From an uncultured Roseovarius sp. (GTDB lineage Bacteria; Pseudomonadota; Alphaproteobacteria; Rhodobacterales; Rhodobacteraceae): a DNA stretch of 64,000 nt. Shown one piece after another: positions 8,781 through 19,411 of this stretch. The notes under the pieces were generated by a model. It worked only from the letters and a program-made list of their open reading frames with translations, was not told the origin of the DNA and did not search any database. The stretch covers positions 682,001 through 746,000 of the forward strand of contig CANMFU010000001.1 of the NCBI GenBank assembly GCA_947497295.1, written 5' to 3'. The first letter of the stretch is position 1; each line of letters starts with the position of its first letter. The position numbers and the translations under genes are program-made.

Positions 8781-9658
8781 GTGAAAGAAGCACAGCTACT
8801 GTCGAGATCCGAGAGCGGAAAAGCGGGTTCCGCAGCTTCGTATCAAAGCTCAATATCTCGACATGGGCCGGACTGATCATCGTTCTGGCATTACTGGCTG
8901 CCGCAATCTTTGCGCCGCAATTGGCAACGCATAGCCCGTCCAAGCAGAATATCATGGACCAACTGGCCGAGCCGGGCAGTCAGTATCTTCTGGGTGCGGA
9001 TCAATTCGGACGTGATATTTGGACGCGGCTGCTTTATGGCGCACGCTATTCGCTGACGATCGGTTTCTTTGCGATTGTCGTAGCCCTGTTTGCCGGCACA
9101 TTCATCGGGATGATTGCGGGCTACAGGGGCGGGCGCATTGATATCATTTTTATGCAGGTGATGGACGTCGTCCTTGCTTTTCCGTCCCTTATTCTGGGTC
9201 TTGCGCTGGTCGCTTTGATGGGGGCGACGCTGACAAATATCATTATCGCAATCGCCTTTACTGCGACACCGGCCTTTGCGCGGATCGCGCGGGCGGGGGT
9301 GATAACCCAGAGAGACAGGGAGTATGTCCAGGCCTGTCAGGCAATGGGTTTTTCAGGGCCGCGCATTCTGTTTCGCCACATCATGCCCGCGATACTGCCC
9401 GAGGTCATGGTTATGGCATCCTTGTGGATGGCAACCGCCGTTCGCACCGAAGCGTCGCTAGCCTTTATCGGGCTGGGGCTGGCGCCGCCGACTCCAACCT
9501 GGGGTGGCATGGTGCGTGATGGTTTTGACAACATACTCAGCGCATTCCACCTTGCCATCGTTCCCAGCCTTGCCATTCTGCTGCTGGTTCTTGCTTTCAA
9601 TCTGATCGGTGACGGATTGCGAGATGTGATTGACCCCCGCCTCAAGGATGCGTCGTGA
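8777..9658 (+). CDS. Dipeptide/oligopeptide ABC transporter permease (DppC-like)
   Basis: HLLGADQFGRD-type motif (YLLGADQFGRDIWTRLLYGARYSL); LAFIGLGLAPPTPTWGGM; ATGA overlap with dppB-like gene. Confidence 0.9.
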   Translation: MSERSTATVEIRERKSGFRSFVSKLNISTWAGLIIVLALLAAAIFAPQLATHSPSKQNIMDQLAEPGSQYLLGADQFGRDIWTRLLYGARYSLTIGFFAIVVALFAGTFIGMIAGYRGGRIDIIFMQVMDVVLAFPSLILGLALVALMGATLTNIIIAIAFTATPAFARIARAGVITQRDREYVQACQAMGFSGPRILFRHIMPAILPEVMVMASLWMATAVRTEASLAFIGLGLAPPTPTWGGMVRDGFDNILSAFHLAIVPSLAILLLVLAFNLIGDGLRDVIDPRLKDAS

Positions 9659-11430
9659 TGAGCGATAAACCCGTCATTTCGGTCAAAGACTTGACCATAT
9701 CATTTGGTAAAACCACCGTTGTGCATGACCTCAGCTTTGAGATTGCGGCGGGCAGTACGCTGGCGCTGGTCGGAGAATCCGGATCGGGCAAAAGTGTGAC
9801 GTCGCTGGCTATCATGGGACTTTTGCCAGATCGGATTGGCCACGCCAAAGGCTCTGTCAATCTGGAGGGCCGCGAGCTGTTGTCTCTCAGCGAGCGCGAA
9901 ATGCGCTCAGTGCGCGGCGGGCGCGTCAGCATGATCTTTCAGGAGCCGATGACCTCGATGAACCCGGTGCAGCGCATTGGTGATCAGTTGGCCGAAGTGA
10001 TCCGTATTCACCGAGGCCTCAGGGGCGAGGACCTCAGGGCAGCAGCAATCGAGCTGCTTCGGACAGTGCGCATTCCTGACCCTGAGACGCGGATGGCGCA
10101 ATATCCGCATACATTTTCCGGCGGAATGCGACAGCGTGTCATGATTGCGATGGCGCTTGCCTGCGATCCGGCGCTGATAATCGCGGATGAACCGACGACC
10201 GCGCTCGACGTTACGGTGCAGGCTCAAACCCTCGCATTGCTAAAGGATCTTCAGCAAAAAACCGGTACGGCGGTGTTGTTTATTACCCATGACATGGGCG
10301 TGGTGGCCGAGGTTGCCGACCATGTGTTGGTCATGCGTCACGGGCGGGAAATCGAAAGCGGAACTGTCCACGAGCTGTTTTCGAACCCGCGCGATCCATA
10401 TACCCGCAGCCTGATCGAGGCGGTCCCGAGCCTTGTTGGTAAGTTGGCTGACGACACGATTCCCGCAAAGCCAATTGAACATCTTCCTGTAACCTTTCCG
10501 GGGGACCAACCGGTACTAGAGGTCAACGACTTGTCTGTGCGCTTTCCTGTTCAGTCAGGTTTTTTAAGCCGTACGACCGGAATGGTACATGCCGTCGATC
10601 AGGTGTCATTCGCCATCGGCAAAGCAGAAACCCTAGGCCTTGTGGGCGAGTCCGGTTCAGGTAAGTCCACCATCGGAAAGGCTATAATCAACCTCGCACC
10701 AATGCACTCCGGCGACATCAAAGTGTCCGGCGAGACAATCAATTACAGTGATCCGCAAAGCCTTGCGCGAATGCGGCGTGACGTTCAGATGATTTTTCAG
10801 GACCCGTTCGGCTCACTGGATTCAAGGCAATCCATTGGCTCAGCCATTATAGAGCCAATGAAGGTCCATGGACTGGCCAAGGGTCGTGAGGCTGTCGAGA
10901 AGATGGAATGGTTGATGGATCGCGTCGGGCTATCTCCTGCGCGGTCCTCCAGCCTGCCGCATGAGTTTTCAGGTGGCCAGCGCCAGCGAATTTGCATCGC
11001 ACGTGCTCTTGCAATGTCACCCAAGCTCATCATCGCAGACGAGGCTGTCTCTGCTCTGGATGTAACGATCAAAGGCCAGATCATTGAACTGATGATCGAC
11101 CTTCAAGCCGAACTCGGTGTCTCATATCTGTTCATCAGCCACGATATGGGCGCGGTCGAGCGGATCTGTGACCGCGTTGCGGTCATGTACTTCGGCGAAA
11201 TTGTCGAAATAGGGCAGCGGGAGGATGTGATTGGCCGGCCAGGGCATGACTATACCCAGCGGTTGCTGTCTGCCATTCCGATAACGCACCCCAATCTGCG
11301 CGGTCAGCGCCCGCTCCCCTCAGGGGCCGTTGCAGCACCGCGCAGCCCGATCAAGCCGCTGGATTTTCAATCCCCTCCATCAAGCTGGAGCATGGCAGCC
11401 GAAGGGCATTTCATACGCCGCGCCGTTTGA
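9655..11430 (+). CDS. Fused dual-ATPase peptide ABC transporter ATP-binding protein (DppD-DppF fusion)
   Basis: Two Walker A (GESGSGKSVTS, GESGSGKSTIGK), two signature motifs (FSGGMRQR, FSGGQRQR), two Walker B. Confidence 0.93.
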   Translation: MMSDKPVISVKDLTISFGKTTVVHDLSFEIAAGSTLALVGESGSGKSVTSLAIMGLLPDRIGHAKGSVNLEGRELLSLSEREMRSVRGGRVSMIFQEPMTSMNPVQRIGDQLAEVIRIHRGLRGEDLRAAAIELLRTVRIPDPETRMAQYPHTFSGGMRQRVMIAMALACDPALIIADEPTTALDVTVQAQTLALLKDLQQKTGTAVLFITHDMGVVAEVADHVLVMRHGREIESGTVHELFSNPRDPYTRSLIEAVPSLVGKLADDTIPAKPIEHLPVTFPGDQPVLEVNDLSVRFPVQSGFLSRTTGMVHAVDQVSFAIGKAETLGLVGESGSGKSTIGKAIINLAPMHSGDIKVSGETINYSDPQSLARMRRDVQMIFQDPFGSLDSRQSIGSAIIEPMKVHGLAKGREAVEKMEWLMDRVGLSPARSSSLPHEFSGGQRQRICIARALAMSPKLIIADEAVSALDVTIKGQIIELMIDLQAELGVSYLFISHDMGAVERICDRVAVMYFGEIVEIGQREDVIGRPGHDYTQRLLSAIPITHPNLRGQRPLPSGAVAAPRSPIKPLDFQSPPSSWSMAAEGHFIRRAV

Positions 11431-11456
11431 CGGCTGCATGAGAGGACCAGAATAAA

Positions 11457-12779
11457 ATGCATGCTATCGAGGAGCTTGCGAACTTTGTTGCAGGATGTCC
11501 AAGTGGGGAATTGCCATCGGGCACCCGCGAGCGTGCCGCGCTTCTGGTGGCCGACCTGATTGCAGCAACGGCGGCGGGGCTGCACTCCAACCTTGCCAAA
11601 TCTGCGCGAACGGCAGCAGCGGACATCTACGGCAAAGGTTCGGCGCAGGTCTGGCTTACGGGGCATTCACTGTCCGTCGCTGGTGCAGCCATGGCCAATG
11701 CTGCAGCAGCCAGTGCGCTTGACATAGACGACGGTCATCGCGGGGCTGCGGGACATGCGGGGGCAGGGGTCATTCCAGCCGCCTTGGCAGTGGGACAGGC
11801 TGTCGGGGCATCGGATGCTGATATTTTTGATGCGATTGCGCTTGGTTATGACGTGGCGCTACGGGTCGCAACATCGCGGCCCGCCGCGTCAATTGTAACG
11901 TATACCAGTGGCCGGTGGGTCGGATATGGTGTCGCCGCCGCAGCGTGCCGTCTGCTTGGCCTGAATGCCGTGCAAATCGCTCATGCCTTGGCAATTGCCG
12001 GTGCGGAGTCGCCAATCATTTTTCCCACAGGCAGTTCGAAATATCAGGGCAGCGCGGTAAAGGAAGCTATTCCTCCCGCGGTTACTGTTGGATTGACCGC
12101 GGCCTTTCGTGCGCGCGCCGGGGCAACCGGACCAATCGACCTTCTGGACAATCCAGATCTTTTTCGCCGTGATATTTTGACGGGCGGTTTCGGTGATGTC
12201 TGGTGGCTGGAACAGTGCTATCTAAAGCCTTATGCGTGCTGCCGCTACATGCACGCGGCAATTGATGCGATTGCCGAGATGCGCGATTCCGACAAGCCTA
12301 TATACAGCTTGCGGATTGAGGTGTTCCCGCAGGGTCTACGGCTGGCAAATTCCCGTACACCTGAAACGCTTGAGGCCGGTCAATACAGCTATTATTTCAG
12401 TTGCGCGCTGGCTGCTGTGCATGGTGTCCAGGCCTTGCAGCCAGTTGATCCGGTACACTTGAGTGATCCGGCCGTGCTGGACCTTGCCAGTCGGATCGAA
12501 CTGGAAGCTCATGATGACTTTGCTGACGCGTTCCCCAAAGCCACACCGTCCCGCGTCTACATGGACCAGGGAGACGGGCTGAAAACCCGAACCGTGCAGC
12601 ACGCACTGGGTGACGTCGGCAATCCTATGAGCCGCGCGGAGGTCATGGAAAAGTTTCGGCGTATCTCCAGGGGCAGTGTGGACATCGCGTGGGGCGGTGA
12701 AATTATGACAGCGCTGAATAATCTGGCCGATCAAGGTTTCTCACCGCTTTTCGCCGCGCTGAAAGACCGCGCTGCGTGA
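11457..12779 (+). CDS. MmgE/PrpD family protein
   Basis: AAASALDIDDGHRGAAGHAGAGVIPAALAVG, KPYACCRYMHAAIDA typical of MmgE/PrpD. Confidence 0.85.
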   Translation: MHAIEELANFVAGCPSGELPSGTRERAALLVADLIAATAAGLHSNLAKSARTAAADIYGKGSAQVWLTGHSLSVAGAAMANAAAASALDIDDGHRGAAGHAGAGVIPAALAVGQAVGASDADIFDAIALGYDVALRVATSRPAASIVTYTSGRWVGYGVAAAACRLLGLNAVQIAHALAIAGAESPIIFPTGSSKYQGSAVKEAIPPAVTVGLTAAFRARAGATGPIDLLDNPDLFRRDILTGGFGDVWWLEQCYLKPYACCRYMHAAIDAIAEMRDSDKPIYSLRIEVFPQGLRLANSRTPETLEAGQYSYYFSCALAAVHGVQALQPVDPVHLSDPAVLDLASRIELEAHDDFADAFPKATPSRVYMDQGDGLKTRTVQHALGDVGNPMSRAEVMEKFRRISRGSVDIAWGGEIMTALNNLADQGFSPLFAALKDRAA

Positions 12780-12822
12780 TCCACAAACCACAATAACATT
12801 CGTCAACAAGGAGGATATACAG

Positions 12823-14385
12823 ATGAATATCAAGTTTCCCAAAAGCTGCCTGATGGCCGCCATGCTGGGTGCGACAGCACTCGCGCCGCTGCCGGCTCTT
12901 GCCGCCAAGACGGAATTGTCTTTGGGGGCCGGTGCTGAAGACATCGGACGTCTGGACCCGCACTATGCAGCCAGCACGATCGACCGCACGCTCGTCGCCT
13001 GGATTTTCGGCGGGCTCGTGCGCTTCGCGCCAGGCACCACCGACCCTGCCCAGATTGAGCCTGACCTGGCGGAAAGCTGGGACGTCAGCGACGATGGTTT
13101 GGTCTGGACATTCAAGCTGCGCGAGGGCGTGCAGTGGCAGCACGGATATGGCGAAGTAACGGCAGAAGATGTCGTTTTCAGCCTTGAGAAATCGGCAGAC
13201 CCGGAACGCTCGGCTTACGCCAGCGAGTATTCCGCTTTTGAAAAAGTTGAGGCAGTCGATCCGTATACCGTTCGCATCACGCTAAGCCAGGTTATCCCCA
13301 ACGTCCTTGGGCCGTTGGCAAACTATGCTGGCGGGTTCATTATCAGCAAAAAGGCTTACGAAGAGCGCGGCGATGCCTTTTCTCGCCAGCCGGTAGGCTT
13401 TGGGCCATTCCAGCTCGATACAGTCGAATCCGGGGTGGCCGCGCATTTCACGGCACACCAGGATTATTTCCGCGGTGAGCCTGAACTATCCAAAGTCACC
13501 TACCGGTTTTTGAACTCTGCCTCTGCCCGTGATCTGGCTTTTCTCGCGGGCGAGGTGGATGCGATTACTGGTCTTGCTGATCAAAAGTGGTTGGAACGGA
13601 CGCTCGCAATCGACGGGGTGACGGTCGATGTGTTTGATCCCGCAGAATTGACAATTCTGCATATCAATTCCCAGCAACCACCCTTTGACGATCTTCGCGT
13701 TCGTCAGGCGTTGGCCTATGCGGTCGATGCCAGCCGGATCGCACAGTATCGCGGTCCGGAATTCACCCGCGTGGCAAAGTCGGTCGTTCCGTCCAACAAC
13801 CTCGGCTACACCGAAGATAACGGGTACATGGCTTTCGATGCAGAAAAAGCTCAGGAGCTTCTGGCCGAGGCAGGTTATCCGGACGGGTTGACTGTCAAAA
13901 TGATCTCCAGCCAGTTGCCCAGCTACGAATCCTCGAACCAGATCCTGCAAGCGCAGCTGGAAGAGGTCGGTATCACGTTGGAATTGGAGCCGGTTGAACA
14001 TGCGACGTGGCACCAGATGATCCGTCAGGATTTAAGCCCATTGGTCAGCTATGGCGCTGCACGCTTTCCTGTGGCTGACGTCTATCTGACGCAATTTTTC
14101 CACTCGGACAGCATTGTCGGGACGGACACTGCTGTGACCAACTTCAGCCACTGTGATGTGGCCGACGAACAGATCGAGGCAGCCCGCGTCGAAACAGATC
14201 CGCAAAAGCAGATCGCGCTCTGGGAGGAGGCACAAAAGCTGATCATCGAGGCGGTTTGCGGCGTTCCCACAACGGAAACCGCAGGTGTCTGGGCACGGCA
14301 CGGGAATCTTGATTGGGGTTTTGACTTTAAAGGGTCAATGTCGCTGGGGCCCTTGTTGACCGAGAAAACGCGCTTTACCGACTAA
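12823..14385 (+). CDS. Peptide-type ABC transporter substrate-binding protein (SBP family 5)
   Basis: Signal peptide; RLDPHYAAS, DLAESWDVSDDGLVWTFKLREGVQWQHG..VTAEDVVFSLEK; SD AAGGAGG. Confidence 0.93.
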   Translation: MNIKFPKSCLMAAMLGATALAPLPALAAKTELSLGAGAEDIGRLDPHYAASTIDRTLVAWIFGGLVRFAPGTTDPAQIEPDLAESWDVSDDGLVWTFKLREGVQWQHGYGEVTAEDVVFSLEKSADPERSAYASEYSAFEKVEAVDPYTVRITLSQVIPNVLGPLANYAGGFIISKKAYEERGDAFSRQPVGFGPFQLDTVESGVAAHFTAHQDYFRGEPELSKVTYRFLNSASARDLAFLAGEVDAITGLADQKWLERTLAIDGVTVDVFDPAELTILHINSQQPPFDDLRVRQALAYAVDASRIAQYRGPEFTRVAKSVVPSNNLGYTEDNGYMAFDAEKAQELLAEAGYPDGLTVKMISSQLPSYESSNQILQAQLEEVGITLELEPVEHATWHQMIRQDLSPLVSYGAARFPVADVYLTQFFHSDSIVGTDTAVTNFSHCDVADEQIEAARVETDPQKQIALWEEAQKLIIEAVCGVPTTETAGVWARHGNLDWGFDFKGSMSLGPLLTEKTRFTD

Positions 14386-14390
14386 CGACC

Positions 14391-14416
14391 AAGGGCTGCG
14401 GTTGGCCGCAGCCCTT
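14391..14416 (+). terminator. Perfect 11-bp hairpin AAGGGCTGCGG-TTGG-CCGCAGCCCTT
   Basis: Between SBP stop and FAD oxidoreductase start; no strong T-tract, so attenuator or terminator-like. Confidence 0.55.
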
Positions 14417-14441
14417 CATCTGTCTATATGCGGTGCTCAGG

Positions 14442-15737
14442 ATGTCCAAACATACGTACCCGATCTATTCCAGCGCCTGTGGCTGGAATGAGATGCTACC
14501 GGCGAGGTCTGTACACGCCCCGCTGGCAAAGGATGAAACTGTTGATTATGCAATTGTCGGCGCCGGCTATACGGGGCTGGCCGCCGCGCGACGTATGCAG
14601 GAACTTGATCCGCAAGCGAGGATTGCGATCGTTGAGGCAACGCAGGTCGGCGAGGGATCTTCGGCACGCAATTCGGGCTTCACCGGGGCCGAGGTTCTTC
14701 CGCGCAGCGAGACAATGGAAGGTGCCGACAAAGCAATGCGCCAGACCTTGCTGGTGCGCGAAGCCTTCAAGTGGCTGATGGATATTGTCCAAGAGCATGA
14801 GATTGATTGCGACGTGCAAAAGGTCGGCGCCATACGTGCGGCTGCGACCCAGGCAGGCGAGGCGTCGTTGCGCAAGGTGGTCGAGGTGGCCGAGGCAAAC
14901 AAGATCGCTCATACAGTTCTGGACCGCTCGGACATTCAGGACCGCATCGGCTCTGATTACTATCGTTTCGGCATTTATCTGAACGACACCTATCTTTTGC
15001 AGCCGGCTGCACTGATCCGGGGGCTGGCCGACGCTCTGCCTGAGAGTATCAAGCTTTACGAAAATACTCCCGTCGAGGCGCTTGAACGCGACGGAAATGG
15101 CTGGATATTAAAGACACGCAGCGCGCTGATGCGTGCGCGCTGTGTTGTTCTTGCCAACAACGGGTTTATCCCGAAACTTGGCTACCTCAAGTTGCGGATG
15201 ACGTCGATCTATACCTATGCTGCCGTGACAAATTCTCTGGCCGAGGCTGATCGCGCCCATTTGGGAGCGTCACCGGCATGGGGCTTGTTACCTTCACACC
15301 GGTTAGGCACCACATTGCGTAGGATCGGGCCTGACCGCGTGATGGTCCGCTCACTCTATGCGCACGGCGCCGAGATCAGGCAATCTGAAGTCGCCGCAAA
15401 ACTGCGCGACCGGTTTATTCGCCGATGGCCTGCGCTTGAGCATATCGATTTCGAATATGTCTGGGGCGGCGCAACGGCCTTGACGATGAACGGGTCGCCT
15501 TGGTGGGGAAAACTGGACGAGGGACTGTATGCCTCCGGCGGCTGTAACGGCAGCGGCATCGCCAAAGGCACGATGCTGGGCCGACATCTGGCCGACTTGA
15601 TCCAAGGGGTCGGGAACCCGAATGAAGTCCCTTCAATCATGGGAACAGCCAGCCTTATCGCTCCTGAACCGTTTCGCAGTATTGGATTCCAGATCATTTC
15701 AGCACTTGAAGGGCGCAAGGCTGGGCGCGAAGCATGA
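14442..15737 (+). CDS. FAD-dependent oxidoreductase (DAO/gamma-glutamylputrescine oxidase-like)
   Basis: DYAIVGAGYTGLAAARRMQELDPQARIAIVEA Rossmann motif; EGSSARNSGF; C-terminal NGSGIAKGTMLGRHLADLI. Confidence 0.88.
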   Translation: MSKHTYPIYSSACGWNEMLPARSVHAPLAKDETVDYAIVGAGYTGLAAARRMQELDPQARIAIVEATQVGEGSSARNSGFTGAEVLPRSETMEGADKAMRQTLLVREAFKWLMDIVQEHEIDCDVQKVGAIRAAATQAGEASLRKVVEVAEANKIAHTVLDRSDIQDRIGSDYYRFGIYLNDTYLLQPAALIRGLADALPESIKLYENTPVEALERDGNGWILKTRSALMRARCVVLANNGFIPKLGYLKLRMTSIYTYAAVTNSLAEADRAHLGASPAWGLLPSHRLGTTLRRIGPDRVMVRSLYAHGAEIRQSEVAAKLRDRFIRRWPALEHIDFEYVWGGATALTMNGSPWWGKLDEGLYASGGCNGSGIAKGTMLGRHLADLIQGVGNPNEVPSIMGTASLIAPEPFRSIGFQIISALEGRKAGREA

Positions 15738-16263
15738 AACTCAGGGCAGGCCGTTGATGGACGTGGCAAAAGACAGCCCATTCGTCATTCCTTTGCGCAA
15801 GTGTCCCACCGGATCAACGCTTTGCTCGACCTGACAATAACGATGTTGAGGCTTCTCAGTTGACCTGCCGCACTGCCCCTTAGTCATAGCGAGAGGCCTT
15901 GGGGGCGATCGTATCAGGTTGCACCATGTGACAAGCGCGTCGGGCGCGACGCTATCAGGTAGGTGTGCATATTGTAGCGCGCCAGGATCGCCCTGAAGCC
16001 GAAGTTGTGTAAAGTGTGAACCGCCGGGCGCTTTGCGGTCTCGAACCCGTGCGCGATCATTTGACGGTTCGGGTTGATCTGTTCCAACTTAACCAGCCGG
16101 GCGGGAATGGCTCGTATCTCTGAGTTCGTTGCACCAAGAGGGAGGCGATGTTGGTGGCATGGATGGCATCGCGGAAAACGGCAATAGCGAGCGGTGCAAA
16201 TACCCGATGCACGCAAGCTAAAGCAGCGGCGCCCGAGCCAGCAAAAGCATTTGGCGAACTGAA

Positions 16264-16347
16264 TATGACAGGCGATGCACTTTGAGCATATAGCGCGTTG
16301 CACCTTGCATCGAGGCTTGCCAGCGCGTCGTTGATGATCTGCCGGAT
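16264..16347 (-). pseudogene. IS5-family transposase N-terminal remnant
   Basis: IRQIINDALASLDARCNALYAQSASPVI resembles the N-terminal DUF772-type region of IS5-family transposases; frame decays after it. Confidence 0.45.
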
Positions 16348-16368
16348 AACGCACCGATGTCGTAATTC

Positions 16369-16404
16369 CGCCCAGCCCTGTCTGACTTTCAACAGGGCTG
16401 GGCG
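16369..16404 (-). terminator. 12-bp perfect inverted repeat downstream of nhaC (CGCCCAGCCCTG / CAGGGCTGGGCG, 12-nt loop)
   Basis: Direct reading; just 3' of nhaC stop on the minus strand. Confidence 0.5.
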
Positions 16405-16427
16405 ATCTAATGTTTCAGCCGCAGACT

Positions 16428-17957
16428 TTATTGCGCTGGTGTCGGCTGAGTCTTTTCGGAATCCAGCGGATGCTCATAGCCATATTCGCTCATATCCGTA
16501 ATCTCACGATCGTTATCCACCCAATCCTTGCGCTCGGCTTCGCCGACCCGCGGCGAGAAAATACCGGTCCACGCATAGATAATTCCGATGATTGGTGTCA
16601 TCCAGCATGCAAACGCCAGCGGAATATAGAGCAGGTTTTCAAAGTTTCCCGACGTAATCCCAAGCCCAAGCGCGGTAATCACAAACGCACCGCCGGCATT
16701 CCATGGGATCAGCGGTGACATCAACGTCCCGCCCTCTTCGGTTGCCCGTGAAAGGTTCAGCGTGGAATAGCCCATGCCACGGTAGACCGGCGAATACATG
16801 CGTCCGGGCAGTGCAATCGACAGGTAGGGATCGCCGGCCACGATGTTCGTGGCAAACGAGGTGCCGATGGCCGCGGTCTGCACGCCTGCAAAGCTCTGAA
16901 CCTTGGTCAGGATTGCCGCGATGATGGTTTGCAAGCAACCGGTGCGTTCCAGCGCGCCGCCAAAGCCAAGCGCGATCAGGATCAGCGAGATCGTCCACAT
17001 CATCGACTGGATGCCGCCACTGTTCAACAGGCTGTCGATCTCGCTGACGCCTGTTTCGATCTTGTAGCCACTATTCGCAAACTCGAAAACGTCATGCAGG
17101 GACGCGCCTTGCGCGATGATCGCGGTGAGACCACCGGCCAGCACACCTGCAAACAGCGACGGGATTGGTGGTTTCTGGGCGATGGCCAATCCGATAACCA
17201 ACAGGGCCGGAATTAACAGCCACGCAGAAATCGCAAAGTTCGCCTGAAGTGCGCTTGTGATCGCATCAATTCGTTCAAACGAGGCGCCGCCAGTGTCGCC
17301 CACCAGACTGAAACCTACCCAGACATAGATGCCCAGTGCGATCAGCATGGCAGGAATGGTTGTCGGCATCATATTGCGAATATGGGCGAAAACGTCCTGC
17401 CCGGTCACGGCAGGGGCAAGGTTCGTCGTATCCGACAGCGGCGAAATCTTGTCACCAAAGAATGCCCCCGAGACAACAGCACCGGCTGTCCAGTACATCG
17501 GAACGCCAAAGCCTGCTCCGATGCCCATCAGCGCAAGCCCCACCGTGCCGACCGTGCCCCAGGATGTGCCCAGCGACACGGAAACCACAGCACACATTAT
17601 CATGGCAGCCGCCAGAAATATCTGCGGTGTCAAAATGGTCAGCCCATAGTAGATGATCGTCGGCACCGTGCCGCTTGCGATCCAGACACCGATGATCATA
17701 CCAACGACGATCAGCACCGAAACTGATGGCAGCGAAACATTGATAACGCGGAAGACGCCGTCCTCCATACTTCCCCAATCATGGCCCAGATAGATGCCCA
17801 GCAGGCCGGTGATTCCCAGTCCGATGGCGAGTGGAATTTGCGGAGTGAAATCGCCGAAATAGAATAGTTGCAGCCCTAGCAGAAACAGGGTCAGGACGAC
17901 CGGTACGAGGGCCAGCATCAGCGATGGCTGACGTGGGTCTATGGCTTCGGTGGACAT
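16428..17957 (-). CDS. nhaC: Na+/H+ antiporter, NhaC family
   Basis: Multiple TM segments; GTSWGTVGTVGLALMGIG, GAVVSGAFFGDKISPLSDTTNLAPAV typical of NhaC. Confidence 0.88.
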   Translation of the reverse strand: MSTEAIDPRQPSLMLALVPVVLTLFLLGLQLFYFGDFTPQIPLAIGLGITGLLGIYLGHDWGSMEDGVFRVINVSLPSVSVLIVVGMIIGVWIASGTVPTIIYYGLTILTPQIFLAAAMIMCAVVSVSLGTSWGTVGTVGLALMGIGAGFGVPMYWTAGAVVSGAFFGDKISPLSDTTNLAPAVTGQDVFAHIRNMMPTTIPAMLIALGIYVWVGFSLVGDTGGASFERIDAITSALQANFAISAWLLIPALLVIGLAIAQKPPIPSLFAGVLAGGLTAIIAQGASLHDVFEFANSGYKIETGVSEIDSLLNSGGIQSMMWTISLILIALGFGGALERTGCLQTIIAAILTKVQSFAGVQTAAIGTSFATNIVAGDPYLSIALPGRMYSPVYRGMGYSTLNLSRATEEGGTLMSPLIPWNAGGAFVITALGLGITSGNFENLLYIPLAFACWMTPIIGIIYAWTGIFSPRVGEAERKDWVDNDREITDMSEYGYEHPLDSEKTQPTPAQ

Positions 17958-18404
17958 GGGGTTCTCCTCCTATGGGACATTCAAAGCAACTGTGTCGGCA
18001 GTTTTCTGCGTTCTGGCAGCCGTTATTGTTGGACCATTCTGTGCAGCATTCCTCCTGAATTTAGCGCCGTACCCTAAAACTCCAAAAATCAATCTGCGTT
18101 GCCAGGCTTCAAATAATGTACAGCGGCAAGGGTTAGCGGTGTTTCAAATTTGTTTGATACTGATCCCAAAGGCAAGCCATTCCACCAATTCAAAAATGCG
18201 GTATTCTTGTTAGACTGGAGTGTCTGGCCTCGAAGGATGCCGTTTTTGGGAGACGAGTACCCTGCACGTATCCCGCATTCGTGCCGTTTTCGGTGCTCGT
18301 TGAAGCACCGTCCGTTCGACTGCGACCGGGCTTTTCCAGCCCAGCGGCCAACTGCATTGAAGCTCCTGTCTCCGCCAAGTGGCGATTTAGACTGGTTCTG
18401 GGAC

Positions 18405-19411
18405 TCAAAGCTGGCTGTAGATGTCGCGAACGATGTCGCGTTTCGGGCAACGAATGATCTCGCTTTTACTCTTTGCGTCTTTTGTGCGCTTTCTGACATG
18501 GGCAAGTGTCGGTTCGTGGCTTCGCATTCTGACGATGGCAGCGCGATAAAGAGCAGAGTTGGCTTGCCGGTTGCCGCCTCGTTTCGATCGGAAGCGGTGT
18601 GTTTTGCCACTGGATGCGGAGATTGGGCAGACATAGCAGAGTTTTGCGAATGCCGCTTCGGAACGGATGCGCGTTGGATCGTCGCCAACGAGGATCAGCA
18701 TCTTCTCCACCGTCATCGTCGCTATTGTGTGAGATGTCAGCAGGTCAGGAGCACGCTCGGTGACAAGACGTTCCAATTCTTTGTCGGGTGCTCTGATCTG
18801 GTCATGCAACCCTGACCGACGACGCGCCAATGCTCGCATAGCCGCTTTTGCACGAGCCAACGGGGTGTCGATGTCGCCTGGCCGGAAGGCGGCATATGAC
18901 GGATCAACGCAACTTTCCCTCGGATTTGCTCAATCGCGGCACGCAGATTGGCAGGTGCGTTGATGATCAGCGTCTTCAGGGTCACCATCGCCTGTGACCA
19001 TGATTTTACAGCCGTATCCCGTGCAATCTTCGGATGTCTGATCATTTCTAACGATCCTGACTGTGTTTTCGGTCATGCTGTTGTTTGCCCAAAGAGAACG
19101 GATCGTGCAGCCCTTCCGCATCGAAGATGTCTGTTTTGCCTTGCGTGTATCGCAGCTATCGATTTGGCTGCGTATCCTCGGTGACAGTGTGACCTTGAGC
19201 CAACAAAGACCGAGAAAGGCCCGCGCCACATGATCCGGTCCCTGCAATTCCGAACACCAAGACCTGGCCAAGAGGTTGCGACCACCGTTCCCAGTTCCCA
19301 ACAGCCCTTCTGATTGGTCGGAATGGACAGCGCTGCCAAGCGGGAGCCATGCGTATCAACCGCGACAGCGACATGTATCGCTTTGTGTCTATCGATACCG
19401 ATGATTAGAAG
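18405..19411 (-). pseudogene. Degenerate IS110-family transposase
   Basis: IIGIDRHKAIHVAVAVDTHGSRLA at N-end (DEDD-type start); RIRSEAAFAKLCYVCPISASSGKTHRFRSKRGGNRQANSALYRAAIVRM at C-end; split over several frames. Confidence 0.8.

Noticed and set aside
15914-16354. 146-aa minus-strand ORF
   Set aside because: No recognisable domain; overlaps IS5-like remnant in another frame, so treated as decayed mobile sequence
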